64,000 bases of DNA from Astur gentilis (lineage: Eukaryota > Chordata > Aves > Accipitriformes > Accipitridae), in assembly GCF_929443795.1 (NCBI RefSeq), contig NC_064883.1, positions 8,709,289 through 8,773,288 of the forward strand, read 5' to 3'. Below the pieces are notes generated by a model, which was not told where the DNA came from, did not search any database, and saw only the letters and a list, made by a program, of their open reading frames with translations. Positions 35,094 to 42,895 of this stretch are shown here, piece after piece. The position numbers and the translations under genes were made by a program. Positions within the stretch are counted from its first letter, which is position 1. Each line of letters begins with the position of its first letter.

Positions 35094-35493
35094 TGCGGAC
35101 ACATATTTAGCTAACGGTCGCAAGAGCATTCCAGACGCCTTTAGAAGACCTTGAACGGAATAAACAAGAAGACAAAAATTTAAGAAAGATGCCAATTAGA
35201 AGAATGTAGGTGCGCATTCCACAATAAAGGGAACTTGGCACAAAGAACCTCAATTTGGTAGTTTATCTTGACCAATTAGACTGAGACAAGTTTTGCATGT
35301 TTTAGTTGGTGTAACCAATTATGTCCTATGTTTATGTGCATGTACAGAGTTGGTATAACCAATCATATTTTATGCTTGTGTGCATGTACAGTGACTTTGC
35401 AGAATATGTGATTGTCAATATGTGCGTGTGTTTTAGCAATAAAGGTCGTCTGCTTTCAACTTTACAGGCGTCCGTTTATTCCTACCTCCTGCA
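35094..35493 (+). repeat. 5' LTR (400 bp)
   Basis: Begins TGCGGACACAT and ends CCTCCTGCA. It contains three CCAAT-type boxes (GACCAATTAG, TAACCAATTATG, TAACCAATCAT) and a TA-rich CATATTTTATGC that may serve as TATA box. An intact AATAAA lies at 35,438-35,443. The first bases are TGCG where the 3' copy has TGTG. Confidence 0.93.
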
Positions 35494-35495
35494 AA

Positions 35496-35513
35496 TGGTG
35501 ACCCCAACGTGGC
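35496..35513 (+). other. Primer binding site, tRNA-Trp type
   Basis: TGGTGACCCCAACGTGGC lies two bases after the 5' LTR. It matches the tRNA-Trp primer site used by avian leukosis-type viruses (TGGTGACCCCGACGTG...) except for one internal base and the last bases. Confidence 0.85.
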
Positions 35514-35621
35514 CCTGAGAGCGCAGAAGATGCGGCAGGAGAAGCCCTGGTTGGAGGTACTGCTGTCGGTGGGACCAAAGCAGGGAAGCTGAGCCTAGGC
35601 TAAGAAGACACCTGGAAGGAA

Positions 35622-35628
35622 GGTGAGC
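35622..35628 (+). promoter_or_regulatory. Candidate leader splice donor (AAG|GTGAGC)
   Basis: GAAGGTGAGCAA lies in the short leader, 20 bases before the gag start. A major splice donor is expected here for the spliced env message. The position and consensus fit, but its use is untested. Confidence 0.5.
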
Positions 35629-35641
35629 AACCAGGGTCAGT

Positions 35642-36478
35642 ATGGGGCAGAACATGTCCTCGGAGGAAAGAGCAATAGTCAGACTCCTACTGCATATACT
35701 CTCTAAGAGAGGAATTAAATGTAATGAATCCTTCGTGAGAAGGTTATTGAAACGGTGCCGAGTTCAGGGCTATCCTGTTGAAATGGCTACCGCATTTGAG
35801 CCTGATATTTGGGCAGAAATTGGAACAAAATTACGGGATGCGATCTCTAGAGGGGATCAACACGCTAAAGAACTGGTTACTGCTTGGCGGTTGCTTTTTC
35901 ACAATATACAATCCTTACGGGCAGAAAGAGAGGTGGCAGCGGAGGCAAATTTGATTTTGAATCCAACAGTATCGGTGTTGGTAAATGGCGATGAGGACAG
36001 ACACGATACCAATGAGTCATCTTGTTCGCGTTGTCCCTCTGACTGTACTTGTCATAAAATGACACTACCGGATGGTTCAGTAAAAGATACACCGGAGTCA
36101 AAAAAGGCATCGCCACCTATTTTACCACTAAACCCTGAGAAAGAAATACGCCCGATTAAGCTGCCTATGAGTTTATATCCACCTTTACCTGATGATGATG
36201 ATGATAATTGGTCAGAACCTCCCCAAGACGATATTTCTTTAGAAAAAGAAAAACCGCCGCCAAGTTACAATGTAGCTGAAGATTTGGGCTGTGACCCGAG
36301 AAGTTACTGGAGAGAAATACGTAAGAAAGCAGCAAGTGAGGGAGTGGTCGTTCCTCCTGGTTATGCTGTTATAGTGAGGGCAAGTAATCCAAATGAATGG
36401 AATCCCTTTTCATGGGATTTGATAAAAGAAGTGTGCAAGTCAGTCCATAATTATGGGCTGACGGCTCCTTTCCCTTGA
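35642..36478 (+). pseudogene. gag: gag part 1: matrix, linker and capsid N-terminus
   Basis: Reads 278 codons from ATG to TGA. The start MGQNMS has Gly2 and Ser6 of an N-myristoylation signal. The middle is acidic and Pro-rich, with YPPLP at about residues 180-184 and PPPSY at 206-210, which resemble budding (late-domain) motifs. It ends in capsid sequence (VHNYGLTAPF), where a frame change cuts the reading. Without the downstream frames it lacks most of capsid and all of nucleocapsid. Confidence 0.85.
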
Positions 36479-36632
36479 AGCGCTGCTCGACAATATTTTT
36501 GGAGCTCAACTTTCGACTCTGTTTGATTGCGATCAATTAGCCAGCATGCTATTAAAGCCGACTCAGAAAATGTTGTGGAGAGACAGATGGAGGGGACTGT
36601 GTGAAGAAGTTGCTATAAAAAAATTTGGATAG
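36470..36632 (+). pseudogene. gag: gag part 2: capsid segment in a second frame
   Basis: Capsid homology continues in another frame across about 36,470-36,632 and ends at a TAG. The change of frame is near the pyrimidine run at 36,465-36,475. The change back is at or near an A7 run (36,617-36,623), so both breaks look like small indels rather than large deletions. Confidence 0.6.
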
Positions 36633-37191
36633 ACCCGATGGTGACCCCATGAAGGCAATAGGGCTGGATCACCTTATTGGGACTGGCGAATTTACTGATC
36701 CAAGATTTCAGGCAAGGTTTCCCACAGAGGCCTTGAGAACTGCTTCAGTGATGGCGTTTAAAGCAACGATGACTCTGCCAGAAGAGGGTAGAAATGTTAT
36801 GTCGTTCACACGGATTAAGCAGGGTCCCCAGGAGTTGTACACGTCCTTCATTGACAGACGAAGAGAGGCAGTAACTAAACAAGTATCGAGCGTGGAGGCT
36901 CAGAACGCTTTGGCGCTAAAATTAGCAGTAGAGAATGCAAACGCTGACTGTAAGAAGCTTTTGATGGCGTTACCCGGAGATGCCGGCCTTGTCGATGTGG
37001 TCGAGGCACGTAACAAGACTGGAACTACATCATTCCAAATGACTGCATTCGCAGAAGCGTTTGCGGTCGCGCTTAGAGGGGATAAAAAATGTTACAACTG
37101 TGGAAGGCCCGGTCATTTAAAAAAAAAGCACGATGTCGGTCGAAAGGGAAACCGAGGCAAAATCATTCGCGGTATCGACGACAAGCTGTAA
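36625..37191 (+). pseudogene. gag: gag part 3: capsid C-terminus with MHR and first zinc knuckle
   Basis: About 188 codons. The GDPM...LD start and the IKQGPQELYTSFIDR segment correspond to the capsid C-terminal domain and its major homology region. CYNCGRPGH is the first part of a retroviral CCHC zinc knuckle. The closing Cys is lost in this frame just after an A9 run (37,119-37,127), where a frame change occurs, and reading stops at 37,189-37,191. Confidence 0.82.
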
Positions 37192-37194
37192 CCC

Positions 37195-37460
37195 CAGCTC
37201 GGGTTCGTGCCGGGTGCCAGAAGGGTGCCCAGGCGGATGGCGTTTAAACGCCACCAGAGCAGCTCTCCGCCACCGCCTACGGCGGGAACCGGCCAGCAGA
37301 GGGCGCCCGACGACCGCCCGGACACCCCGGGGCCGCCCAGCCCGGCCGCCCGGCGCCCGCACCGCCGGAGCGCCGCAGCCCGCCCGGGCACGGCGGTAGG
37401 ACCGGCGCTTTTGGGGACCGCCGTGCGGCGCAGCGTGTTCCAACAACGGCACGTGGACCG
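37195..37460 (+). other. CpG-dense GC-rich block between nucleocapsid and dUTPase/protease
   Basis: About 265 bp with roughly forty CpG dinucleotides by eye and very high GC, inside a provirus that is otherwise AT-rich. The left edge overlaps degraded second-zinc-knuckle sequence near 37,215-37,245. The rest reads as Pro/Arg/Ala-rich in several frames. It may be the Pro-rich C-terminal Gag linker, or captured host DNA. No domain is recognised. Confidence 0.6.
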
Positions 37461-37645
37461 TCGGGGTTTGGACTGAGGGCGCGATCAGCAGGCCTAGGGA
37501 AGGGTTGCTTGTGTTGCCAGGAGGGATTGCCTCTGATTTGACAGGACAAACTCAAGCCCTGGTACGGACATCTATGCCGCCGGTTGGCGAACGCTCCAGC
37601 TGGAAGCCGAATGGCACAACTCGTTCCTTTTCAAGCGCACCTTCC
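37460..37645 (+). pseudogene. Truncated retroviral dUTPase remnant
   Basis: A GLRARSAGLG-like segment near 37,466-37,500 and LPGGIASDLTGQTQALV near 37,515-37,560, in different frames, resemble the N-terminal part of betaretroviral dUTPases. SRMAQLVPFQAHLP near 37,605-37,645 resembles their C-terminal part. The central region with the catalytic Asp motif is missing, so the enzyme is dead. Identification rests on order and short motifs only. Confidence 0.4.
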
Positions 37646-38000
37646 CAATGCTCTAAGACAACATAGGGGGACAGAGGGTTTTGGTTCCACGGGAGAACCG
37701 GAGGTTTCCTGGGCTCTAGATACTGGACAAAGAAAGCCAGCTTTGCAAATTCAGGTTTTACGCCCTCAAAATCAACCCAAGTTCTGGACCCGTCAGCTAT
37801 TAGTTGATACAGGAGCAGTTGTGACAATAATTTCAAGCAAAGACTGGCCATCAAGTTGGCCACTGGTCAATCCAGCCCATGGACTCGTGGGGGTGGGTGG
37901 AACATCAACCACCATGCAAAGGGCAGTAACATTAAAATGCAAAAATCCCCATGGTTACGTTTGCGCAGTGCATCCCCTGCATTGCTCCTATACCAGTTAA
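37646..38000 (+). pseudogene. pro: pro: retroviral aspartic protease, truncated
   Basis: RGTEGFGSTGE marks the usual start of a class II protease. LLVDTGAVVTIIS carries the catalytic DTG at 37,806-37,814, followed by a flap-like GVGGT. The frame ends at a TAA near 37,998. Protease-type sequence continues in another frame to about 38,050, so the C-terminus is split off. Confidence 0.8.
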
Positions 38001-38029
38001 CTTGTTGGGGCGGGATGTATTAGGGCAGA

Positions 38030-38873
38030 TGAGCTGTGCCATTGTCAGCAATCCTAAGCGCTTTGTGGAGCAGCCATTGAAGAGCGACCAACCCTTAAAT
38101 TAAAACGGAAAACTGATGATCCGGTTTGGGTAGATCAATGGCCGCTAACCCAGGAAAAGGTCTCTAAACTGCAGGAGCTGGTACAGGAACAGTTGGAAAA
38201 GGGACATATTAGACCAACAAAGAGTCCGTGGAATACACCTGTGTTCGTAATCCCAAAGAAAAGTGGCAAGTGGAGACTTTTACATGATTTAAGAAAAATA
38301 AATGAGGTTATGGAAGACACGGGAGCCCTTCAGCCTGGGTTGCCATCTCCGAGCATGATTCCACGAGACTGGGACGTTTTGACAATTGATTTAAAAGATT
38401 GTTTCTTTACCATTCCTTTGCCTGAACAGGATGCGACGCGATTTGCCTTTTCAGTGCCATCTGTTAACAAACCTGAACCAATGAAACGATATCACTGGAC
38501 GGTATTGCCACAAGGTATGAAAAATTCCCCAACGATGTGTCAAATTGTTGTGGGTTGGGCATTAAAACCAGTACGAGAGAAATGGCCTCAGTATATAATA
38601 TATCATTACATGGATGATATATTGCTTGCTGGAAGCCAATTAAATAAACCTGAACTGATCGATGAGTTAACAATTACGCTAAAAGAAGTAAGTCTACAGA
38701 TTGCACTGGAAAAGGTTCAATGTCAATCTCCCTGGAATTATTTGGGTAGGAAAATTATGCAAATAGCTATTTTCCCACAAAAACTGCAATTGAGAACAGA
38801 AATCAAGACCAACATCCATATGCTATTATACTGCAGTGGTTGGAAGCTGAAAAAGATCCTTTACGAATTTTAG
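38030..38873 (+). pseudogene. pol: pol part 1: reverse transcriptase fingers and palm
   Basis: An open stretch carries typical RT order: WPLTQEK, GHIRP, SPWNTPVFVIPKKSGKWR, LHDLRKIN. The first catalytic Asp is in TIDLKD (Asp codon 38,388-38,390), then LPQGMKNSP, then YMDD at 38,607-38,618. The three catalytic Asp residues are therefore present. Just after 38,800 the homology jumps. The thumb appears deleted, and the remainder continues in another frame before this frame stops at 38,871-38,873. Confidence 0.9.
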
Positions 38874-39457
38874 AATGGGTGTTTGCACCACTCCAGCCCA
38901 AAAAGACAATTACCATTAGATTGGAAATGTTTTCATTGTTAATAATAAAAGGAAGATCACATATAATTGAAATAGCTGGTGAGGAACCAGGGAAATTGTT
39001 AATTCCCTTACAACAAGATTATTGCAAGTGGGGTTTGCAGAATTCTTTAGCGCTTCAAACTGCAATAGAGGGCTACACAGGGAAACTAAGTATTCACTAC
39101 CCGAGCTATCAAATGTTCACCTTTTGGAAAAACACAGGGCTAGAATCAATACCTAAACTTAGTCAGCTCCCTGTTAAAGGACCTACAGCATTTACCGATG
39201 GAGGAGGCAAATCGGGAAAGGCTGGTGTAGTGTGGAGAGAAGGCGATGAATGGAAGACTCACGTGGTTCATTGTGAAGGCTCGGTGCAAAAAGTAGAGTT
39301 GCAAGCTGTAACTGAAGCTCCGCCGAATGTTTCCGTAAATATTATTTGCAATTCGCTTTATGTTGTTGGGGTAGTACAACAAATGGAAACAGCTATTTTG
39401 AAACACTGTAAACAAGAGGGTTTATACCAACAGTTTACCTGTACCTGTACCTGTTAA
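38810..39457 (+). pseudogene. pol: pol part 2: RT connection and RNase H, inactive
   Basis: EAEKDPLRILEWVF starts the connection region. FTDGGGKSG carries the first RNase H Asp (39,197-39,199), and VELQAV carries the Glu (39,296-39,298). The third catalytic Asp, normally in a DS-YV-G motif, is Asn here (AAT at 39,350-39,352 in CNSLYVVG), so RNase H would be inactive. Reading ends in a short CCTGTA repeat at about 39,437-39,454. Confidence 0.82.
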
Positions 39458-40439
39458 ATGACAGGTTACACACCTATTTTGTGAGTCATGTTCGAAGTCA
39501 CACGAATCTGCCAGGAGAAATAGCGCAAGGAAATACAACAGTAGATCGGTTGGTGGCTCATGCATGGACAGGACCTTCACCAGATAAGCTAGGGCAAGCT
39601 AGGGTCTCACATGGTTTTTTTCATCAAAGGTACTCGCAAAACAAAATCAGCAAAGGTACTCGCAAAACAATTTGGAATAACCATTGGACATGCAAAAGCC
39701 ATTACACAGACATGTTCTGAGTGTCAACTTGTGGGAACAAATTCACCTGGAGCCATAAATCCACGAGGTTTGCATTCTTCACAGTTGTGGCGAATGGATG
39801 TAACACACGTACCTGAGTTTGGTAAATTGAAATACGTCCATGTGTCTGTGGATTGTTTTTCTGCAGCTGTATGGGCAACAAGCACAGACAGGAGAAACGA
39901 GTCAACACATCCAGCGACACCTGTGTTTGGCTTTTGCAGCACAGGGCATCCCACTTCAGATAAAAACTGACAATGGGCCATGCTACATAGCACAGACAGC
40001 TCAAAAGTTTTTTAGTCAATGGGGTATTGTACATACCACGGGTATACCACATTCCCCTACAGGCCAGGCAATTGTAAAATGTATGAATCAGACTTTGAAA
40101 TGCCAACTGGAAAAACAAAAAGGGGGAGAGCAGATGGCCACTCCTCACGAACGATTGAACAAAGTTGTATATATGTTGAATTACCTGAGACTGACAGATG
40201 GCAAAAGTGTACCACCAATTGTAAAACATGTGCAAGGCATGGTAGGAGATTTGTTTGACATTAATAGCAATGTTCAACTTAGGGTTAAAAATGTTGAGAA
40301 AAATGTATGGGAAGGACCATTTCAATTAATAACCTGGGGACGAGGTTATGCTCGTGTTGTTACAGATCACGGAACAAGATGGGTACCAGCAAAGTGGGTA
40401 AAACCCTGGACAGTCGTTACATCCTTGGAAAAATGCTGA
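39458..40439 (+). pseudogene. pol: pol part 3: integrase in three frames, inactive
   Basis: RSHTNLPG and DRLV end RNase H and lead into integrase. The zinc-binding pair is HGFFH and CSEC. The catalytic Asp residues are in RMDVTH (39,797-39,799) and KTDNG (39,969-39,971). The Glu expected 35 residues further on is Lys (AAA at 40,077-40,079). The C-terminal domain WEGPFQLITWGRGYARVV and WVPAKWVKPW is clear. One frame change coincides with a 26-bp tandem duplication at 39,625-39,676 and a second lies near 39,878. The final TGA overlaps the env start. Confidence 0.88.
39625..39676 (+). repeat. 26-bp tandem duplication inside integrase
   Basis: CAAAGGTACTCGCAAAACAA occurs at 39,625 and again at 39,651. 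A 26-bp period is not a multiple of three, so the duplication shifts the frame exactly where integrase homology changes frame. Confidence 0.88.
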
Positions 40440-40831
40440 ACCTAAAAGGACTCCTTCTCGCTGCATTCGGCCTATTATGGGTGACACACATAAGTGAAGA
40501 ATGGATGATCCAACAACCAAAACAGAATGTATGGGTAACTTTGGAGAACATAACGCATCAAGAAGCTATATGTCTTTCTGTCACTACCCCTGAAAACCCT
40601 TTTTCTACCTGTTCGATGGGGTTACCTCTAGACACCTGGCCAGATCCAATGCCTGAATTTTCCCTTTGTACTAACCCACAATCCTGTGTTGATAACTGGG
40701 ACGGTGTGTATGCACACCTGCCTCAAGTAATGCAAGAACCTCAAGAGTTAGAGTTGTTAGGATCAGTCATCGTGAATGCCTGTGTGATGTTTAATTACAC
40801 CTATAACACCACTCGAAAGGTCAGAATGTAA
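40434..40831 (+). pseudogene. env: env part 1: signal peptide and surface-subunit N-terminus
   Basis: The ATG at 40,434 overlaps the pol stop, the usual pol/env arrangement. MLNLKGLLLAAFGLLWVTHI is a good signal peptide. The next residues contain N-glycosylation sequons (NIT, NYT, NTT) and several Cys. TAA at 40,829-40,831 ends the frame after 132 codons, while env-like sequence continues in other frames. Confidence 0.75.
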
Positions 40832-41030
40832 ATGCTATTTTGCCTGTATATAGAAATGCTACAGCTTGGTGTAACTATATCTATTGCAGAATATCATGCT
40901 CTTTTTAATATTCCAGCTGATTTACCTGCGGGGATGTTTTTAATTTGTGGGGATAGAGCGTGGGGGGGGAATTCCAGCAAAACTTAATGGGAGGCCGTGC
41001 AGCCTCCGACGGCTTACATTACTAACACCC
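40832..41030 (+). pseudogene. env: env part 2: surface-subunit segment in shifted frames
   Basis: Env homology resumes at once (EYHALFNIPADLPAG, FLICGDRAW) in another frame and then shifts at a G8 run (40,962-40,969) to GIPAKLNGRPC and LTLLTP. The ICG-RAW-GIP---GPC pattern is like the avian retroviral surface subunit. Confidence 0.65.
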
Positions 41031-41306
41031 GATATCAATACGATTCAGAGTAAAAGGCTCACGATAACTGACACAGGGTTAAGTGGATGGCTAGCAAGTT
41101 TGGGAATTACGGGATGGTTGAAAGATTTGCTTATGCATGGCTTAGTTATTTTAATTGTGATATTAGCAGTTGTAATGATTGTACCATGTATCATAAAAAT
41201 AGCTGAACGTATGATTGCAAAAGCACTTCATGTAACTTGGCTTGCACAAAAAACAAAAAGGGGGAATTGTGGGAGATTTTATGGAAAATGGAGGACATTT
41301 CTTTGA
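41030..41306 (+). pseudogene. env: env part 3: first transmembrane-subunit tail
   Basis: In the same frame as GIPAKLNG the sequence jumps to GLSGWLASLGITGWLKDLL, a membrane-proximal helix. A strongly hydrophobic segment (VILIVILAVVMIVPCII, about 41,140-41,195) and a basic tail follow. The cleavage site, fusion peptide and most of the ectodomain are missing between the surface and TM parts, so this env cannot mediate fusion. The tail runs over the first polypurine tract. Confidence 0.75.
41256..41267 (+). other. First polypurine tract, displaced from the LTR
   Basis: AAAAGGGGGAAT followed by TGTGGGAG looks exactly like a PPT/U3 boundary, but the LTR of this provirus does not begin here. It lies about 450 bp before the true PPT. 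Confidence 0.65.
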
Positions 41307-41394
41307 GCCTGATTATTTAGAGTTAGCATAAGTAGGCCGCAGTTAGCATGAGTGGGCCAGAGTACGTGACAGCTGCAGTATGAATGGACATTGA
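41268..41394 (+). other. Foreign U3-like fragment after the first PPT
   Basis: TGTGGGAGATTTTATGGAAA onward does not match the LTRs of this provirus. Its position just after a PPT and its TG start suggest that it is the beginning of another retrovirus's U3. It includes two near-repeats of GTTAGCAT-AGT-GGCC at about 41,321-41,360. Confidence 0.4.
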
Positions 41395-41702
41395 ACCACC
41401 AGAAAAACAACAGACATAAGGAACTTGGACAAGTGGAGCAATTAATAAACAAGATAACAGAACTGCAGAGGCAAGAAGGAGCTTCAAGAGCTTTAACACA
41501 ATTAAGAAAGCTGTCATTTCGGCTTAGAGCATTTAGCTGCGGGATGGGGACTTAGGAGCTGGTTTGTATCTTTGTTAAAAATCGGGGTTTCTTTTATTCT
41601 TATGTATTTTATTAGGTATAATGTTGCTTTTACTGTGTTTAATTAATTGTGTTCATAGATCTTTGCAAAGGGCAATACAGCAGGTGTTAATTGACGAAAA
41701 AC
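41395..41702 (+). pseudogene. env: Second env transmembrane-subunit fragment
   Basis: QLINKITELQRQEGASRALT resembles a coiled coil of a TM ectodomain. After a frame change come LRSWFVSLLKIGVSFIL and a hydrophobic LLLLCLIN-type stretch (about 41,540-41,650). A tail again ends over a polypurine tract. This is a second TM C-terminus, not a copy of the first by sequence. Confidence 0.55.
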
Positions 41703-41716
41703 AAAAAAGGGGGAAT
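41703..41716 (+). other. Polypurine tract of the provirus
   Basis: AAAAAAGGGGGAAT immediately precedes the TG of the 3' LTR, as expected for the plus-strand primer. Confidence 0.88.
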
Positions 41717-42111
41717 TGTGGACACACATTTAGATAACGATCGCAAGAGCATTCCAGACGCCTTTAGAAGACCTTGAACAGAATAAACAAGAAGACAAAA
41801 AAAGAAAAATGCCAATTAGAAGAACACAGGTGCGCATTCCACGATAAAGGGAACTTGGCACAAAGAACCTCAATTTGGCAGTTTATCTTGACCAATTAGA
41901 CTGAGACCAGTTTCGCATGTTTTAGTTGGTGTAACCAATTATGTCCTATGTTTATGCATGTGTACAGACTTGATATAATCAATCATATTTTATGCTTGTG
42001 CACGTGTACAGTGACTTTGCAGAATATGTGATTATAAATATGTGTGTGTGTTAGCAATACAGGTCATCTGCTTTCAACTTTACGGGCGTCCGTTTATTTC
42101 TACCTCCTGCA
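41717..42111 (+). repeat. 3' LTR (395 bp)
   Basis: Begins TGTGGACACAC and ends CCTCCTGCA. It aligns end to end with the 5' LTR, with about 25 substitutions and a few 2-4 base indels by hand count. The poly(A) hexamer is AATACA at 42,056-42,061 where the 5' LTR has AATAAA. Confidence 0.93.
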
Positions 42112-42116
42112 GATCC
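42112..42116 (+). repeat. Target-site duplication, right copy (GATCC)
   Basis: Matches 35,089-35,093. Confidence 0.85.
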
Positions 42117-42306
42117 AATGTCTGATTGGGACATTCAGCATGTCCCCGACAAGGGGACGACTCCTTACAGACAAGCACCTGCAAGAAGGTCCCCGTGCCT
42201 GGCTGGTGCATCTGCTGACGCAGGACTGGCGGTGCCTCAACATGAGGGCCAGGGGCAGCAGAACAAAGCTCTGCACGGAAGAGCGTGCCTCTTGCTCTTG
42301 ACGAGG

Positions 42307-42311
42307 GTCTC
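42307..42311 (+). repeat. Target-site duplication of solo LTR, left copy (GTCTC)
   Basis: GTCTC directly before the solo LTR is repeated directly after it at 42,891-42,895. Confidence 0.85.
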
Positions 42312-42890
42312 TGTCATGGTTTAACCCCAGCCAGCAACTAAACACCACGCAGCTGCTCACTTACTCCCCCCCCATCCCACTGGGGGGGGGGGGGGGAGAA
42401 AATCGGGAAAAGAAGTAAAACTCATGGGTTGAGATAAGAACGGTTTAATGGAACAGAAAAGAAGAAACTAATAATGATAATGATAACACTAATAAAATGA
42501 CAACAGCAGTAATAAAAGGATTGGAATGTACAAATGATGCGCAGGACAATTGCTCACCACCCGCCGACCGACACCCAGTCAGTCCCCGAGCGGCGATTCC
42601 CTGCCCCCCACTTCCCAGTTCCTATACTAGATGTGACGTCCCATGGTATGGAATACACCGTTGGCCAGTTCGGGTCAGGTGCCCTGGCTGTGTCCTGTGC
42701 CAACTTCTCGTGCCCCTCCAGCCTTCTCGCTGGCTGGGCACGAGAAGCTGAGAAATCCTTGACTAAACACTACTGAGCAACAACTGAAAACATCAGTGTT
42801 ATCAACATTCTTCTCATACCGAACTCAGAACATAGCACTGTACCAGCTACTAGGAAGACAATTTACTCTATCCCAGCTGAAACCAGGACA
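42312..42890 (+). mobile_element. Solo LTR of a second avian ERV family (579 bp)
   Basis: Begins TGTCATGGTTTAACCCCAGC and ends AAACCAGGACA, with a perfect 5-bp target duplication. No internal sequence is present, so the provirus was lost by LTR-LTR recombination. Internal landmarks are GAGAAAATCGGGAAAAGAAG, an AT-rich stretch with AATAATGATAATGATAACAC, and GATTGGAATGTACAAATGAT. I recall this LTR as a repetitive element common in neoavian genomes. It is unrelated in sequence to the 400-bp LTRs of the neighbouring provirus. Confidence 0.88.
42364..42398 (+). repeat. C-run/G-run inverted repeat in the solo LTR
   Basis: CTCCCCCCCC, then ATCCCACT, then an expanded G run ending GGAG. The arms are complementary and the G run appears lengthened by slippage. 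It could fold as a hairpin or G-quadruplex. Confidence 0.8.
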
Positions 42891-42895
42891 GTCTC
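42891..42895 (+). repeat. Target-site duplication of solo LTR, right copy (GTCTC)
   Basis: Matches 42,307-42,311. Confidence 0.85.

Larger units (their letters stand above)
35094..42111 (+). mobile_element. Class II (betaretrovirus-like) endogenous provirus, 7.0 kb, defective
   Basis: Order: 5' LTR, tRNA-Trp-type PBS, gag (matrix, capsid, nucleocapsid), dUTPase remnant, protease, RT, RNase H, integrase, env, polypurine tract, 3' LTR, bounded by a 5-bp duplication. A dUTPase between nucleocapsid and protease and the YMDD polymerase motif point to the betaretrovirus-like branch. The Trp-type PBS and the surface-protein segment are avian-retrovirus-like. All coding parts carry frameshifts, stops or deletions, so it cannot encode a virus. 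The LTRs differ at roughly 6% of positions by hand count, so the insertion is old but not ancient. It lies between the 3' ends of COLQ and PLEKHA8, in the COLQ orientation. Confidence 0.95.

Noticed and set aside
37133..37476. Overlapping open frames on both strands in the GC-rich block
   Set aside because: High GC removes stop codons by chance in all frames. None shows a domain, so they are not called as genes.
40307..40433. Open frame upstream of the env ATG in the env frame
   Set aside because: Integrase C-terminal sequence in the overlapping frame is clear, and env signal-peptide sequence begins only at 40,434.
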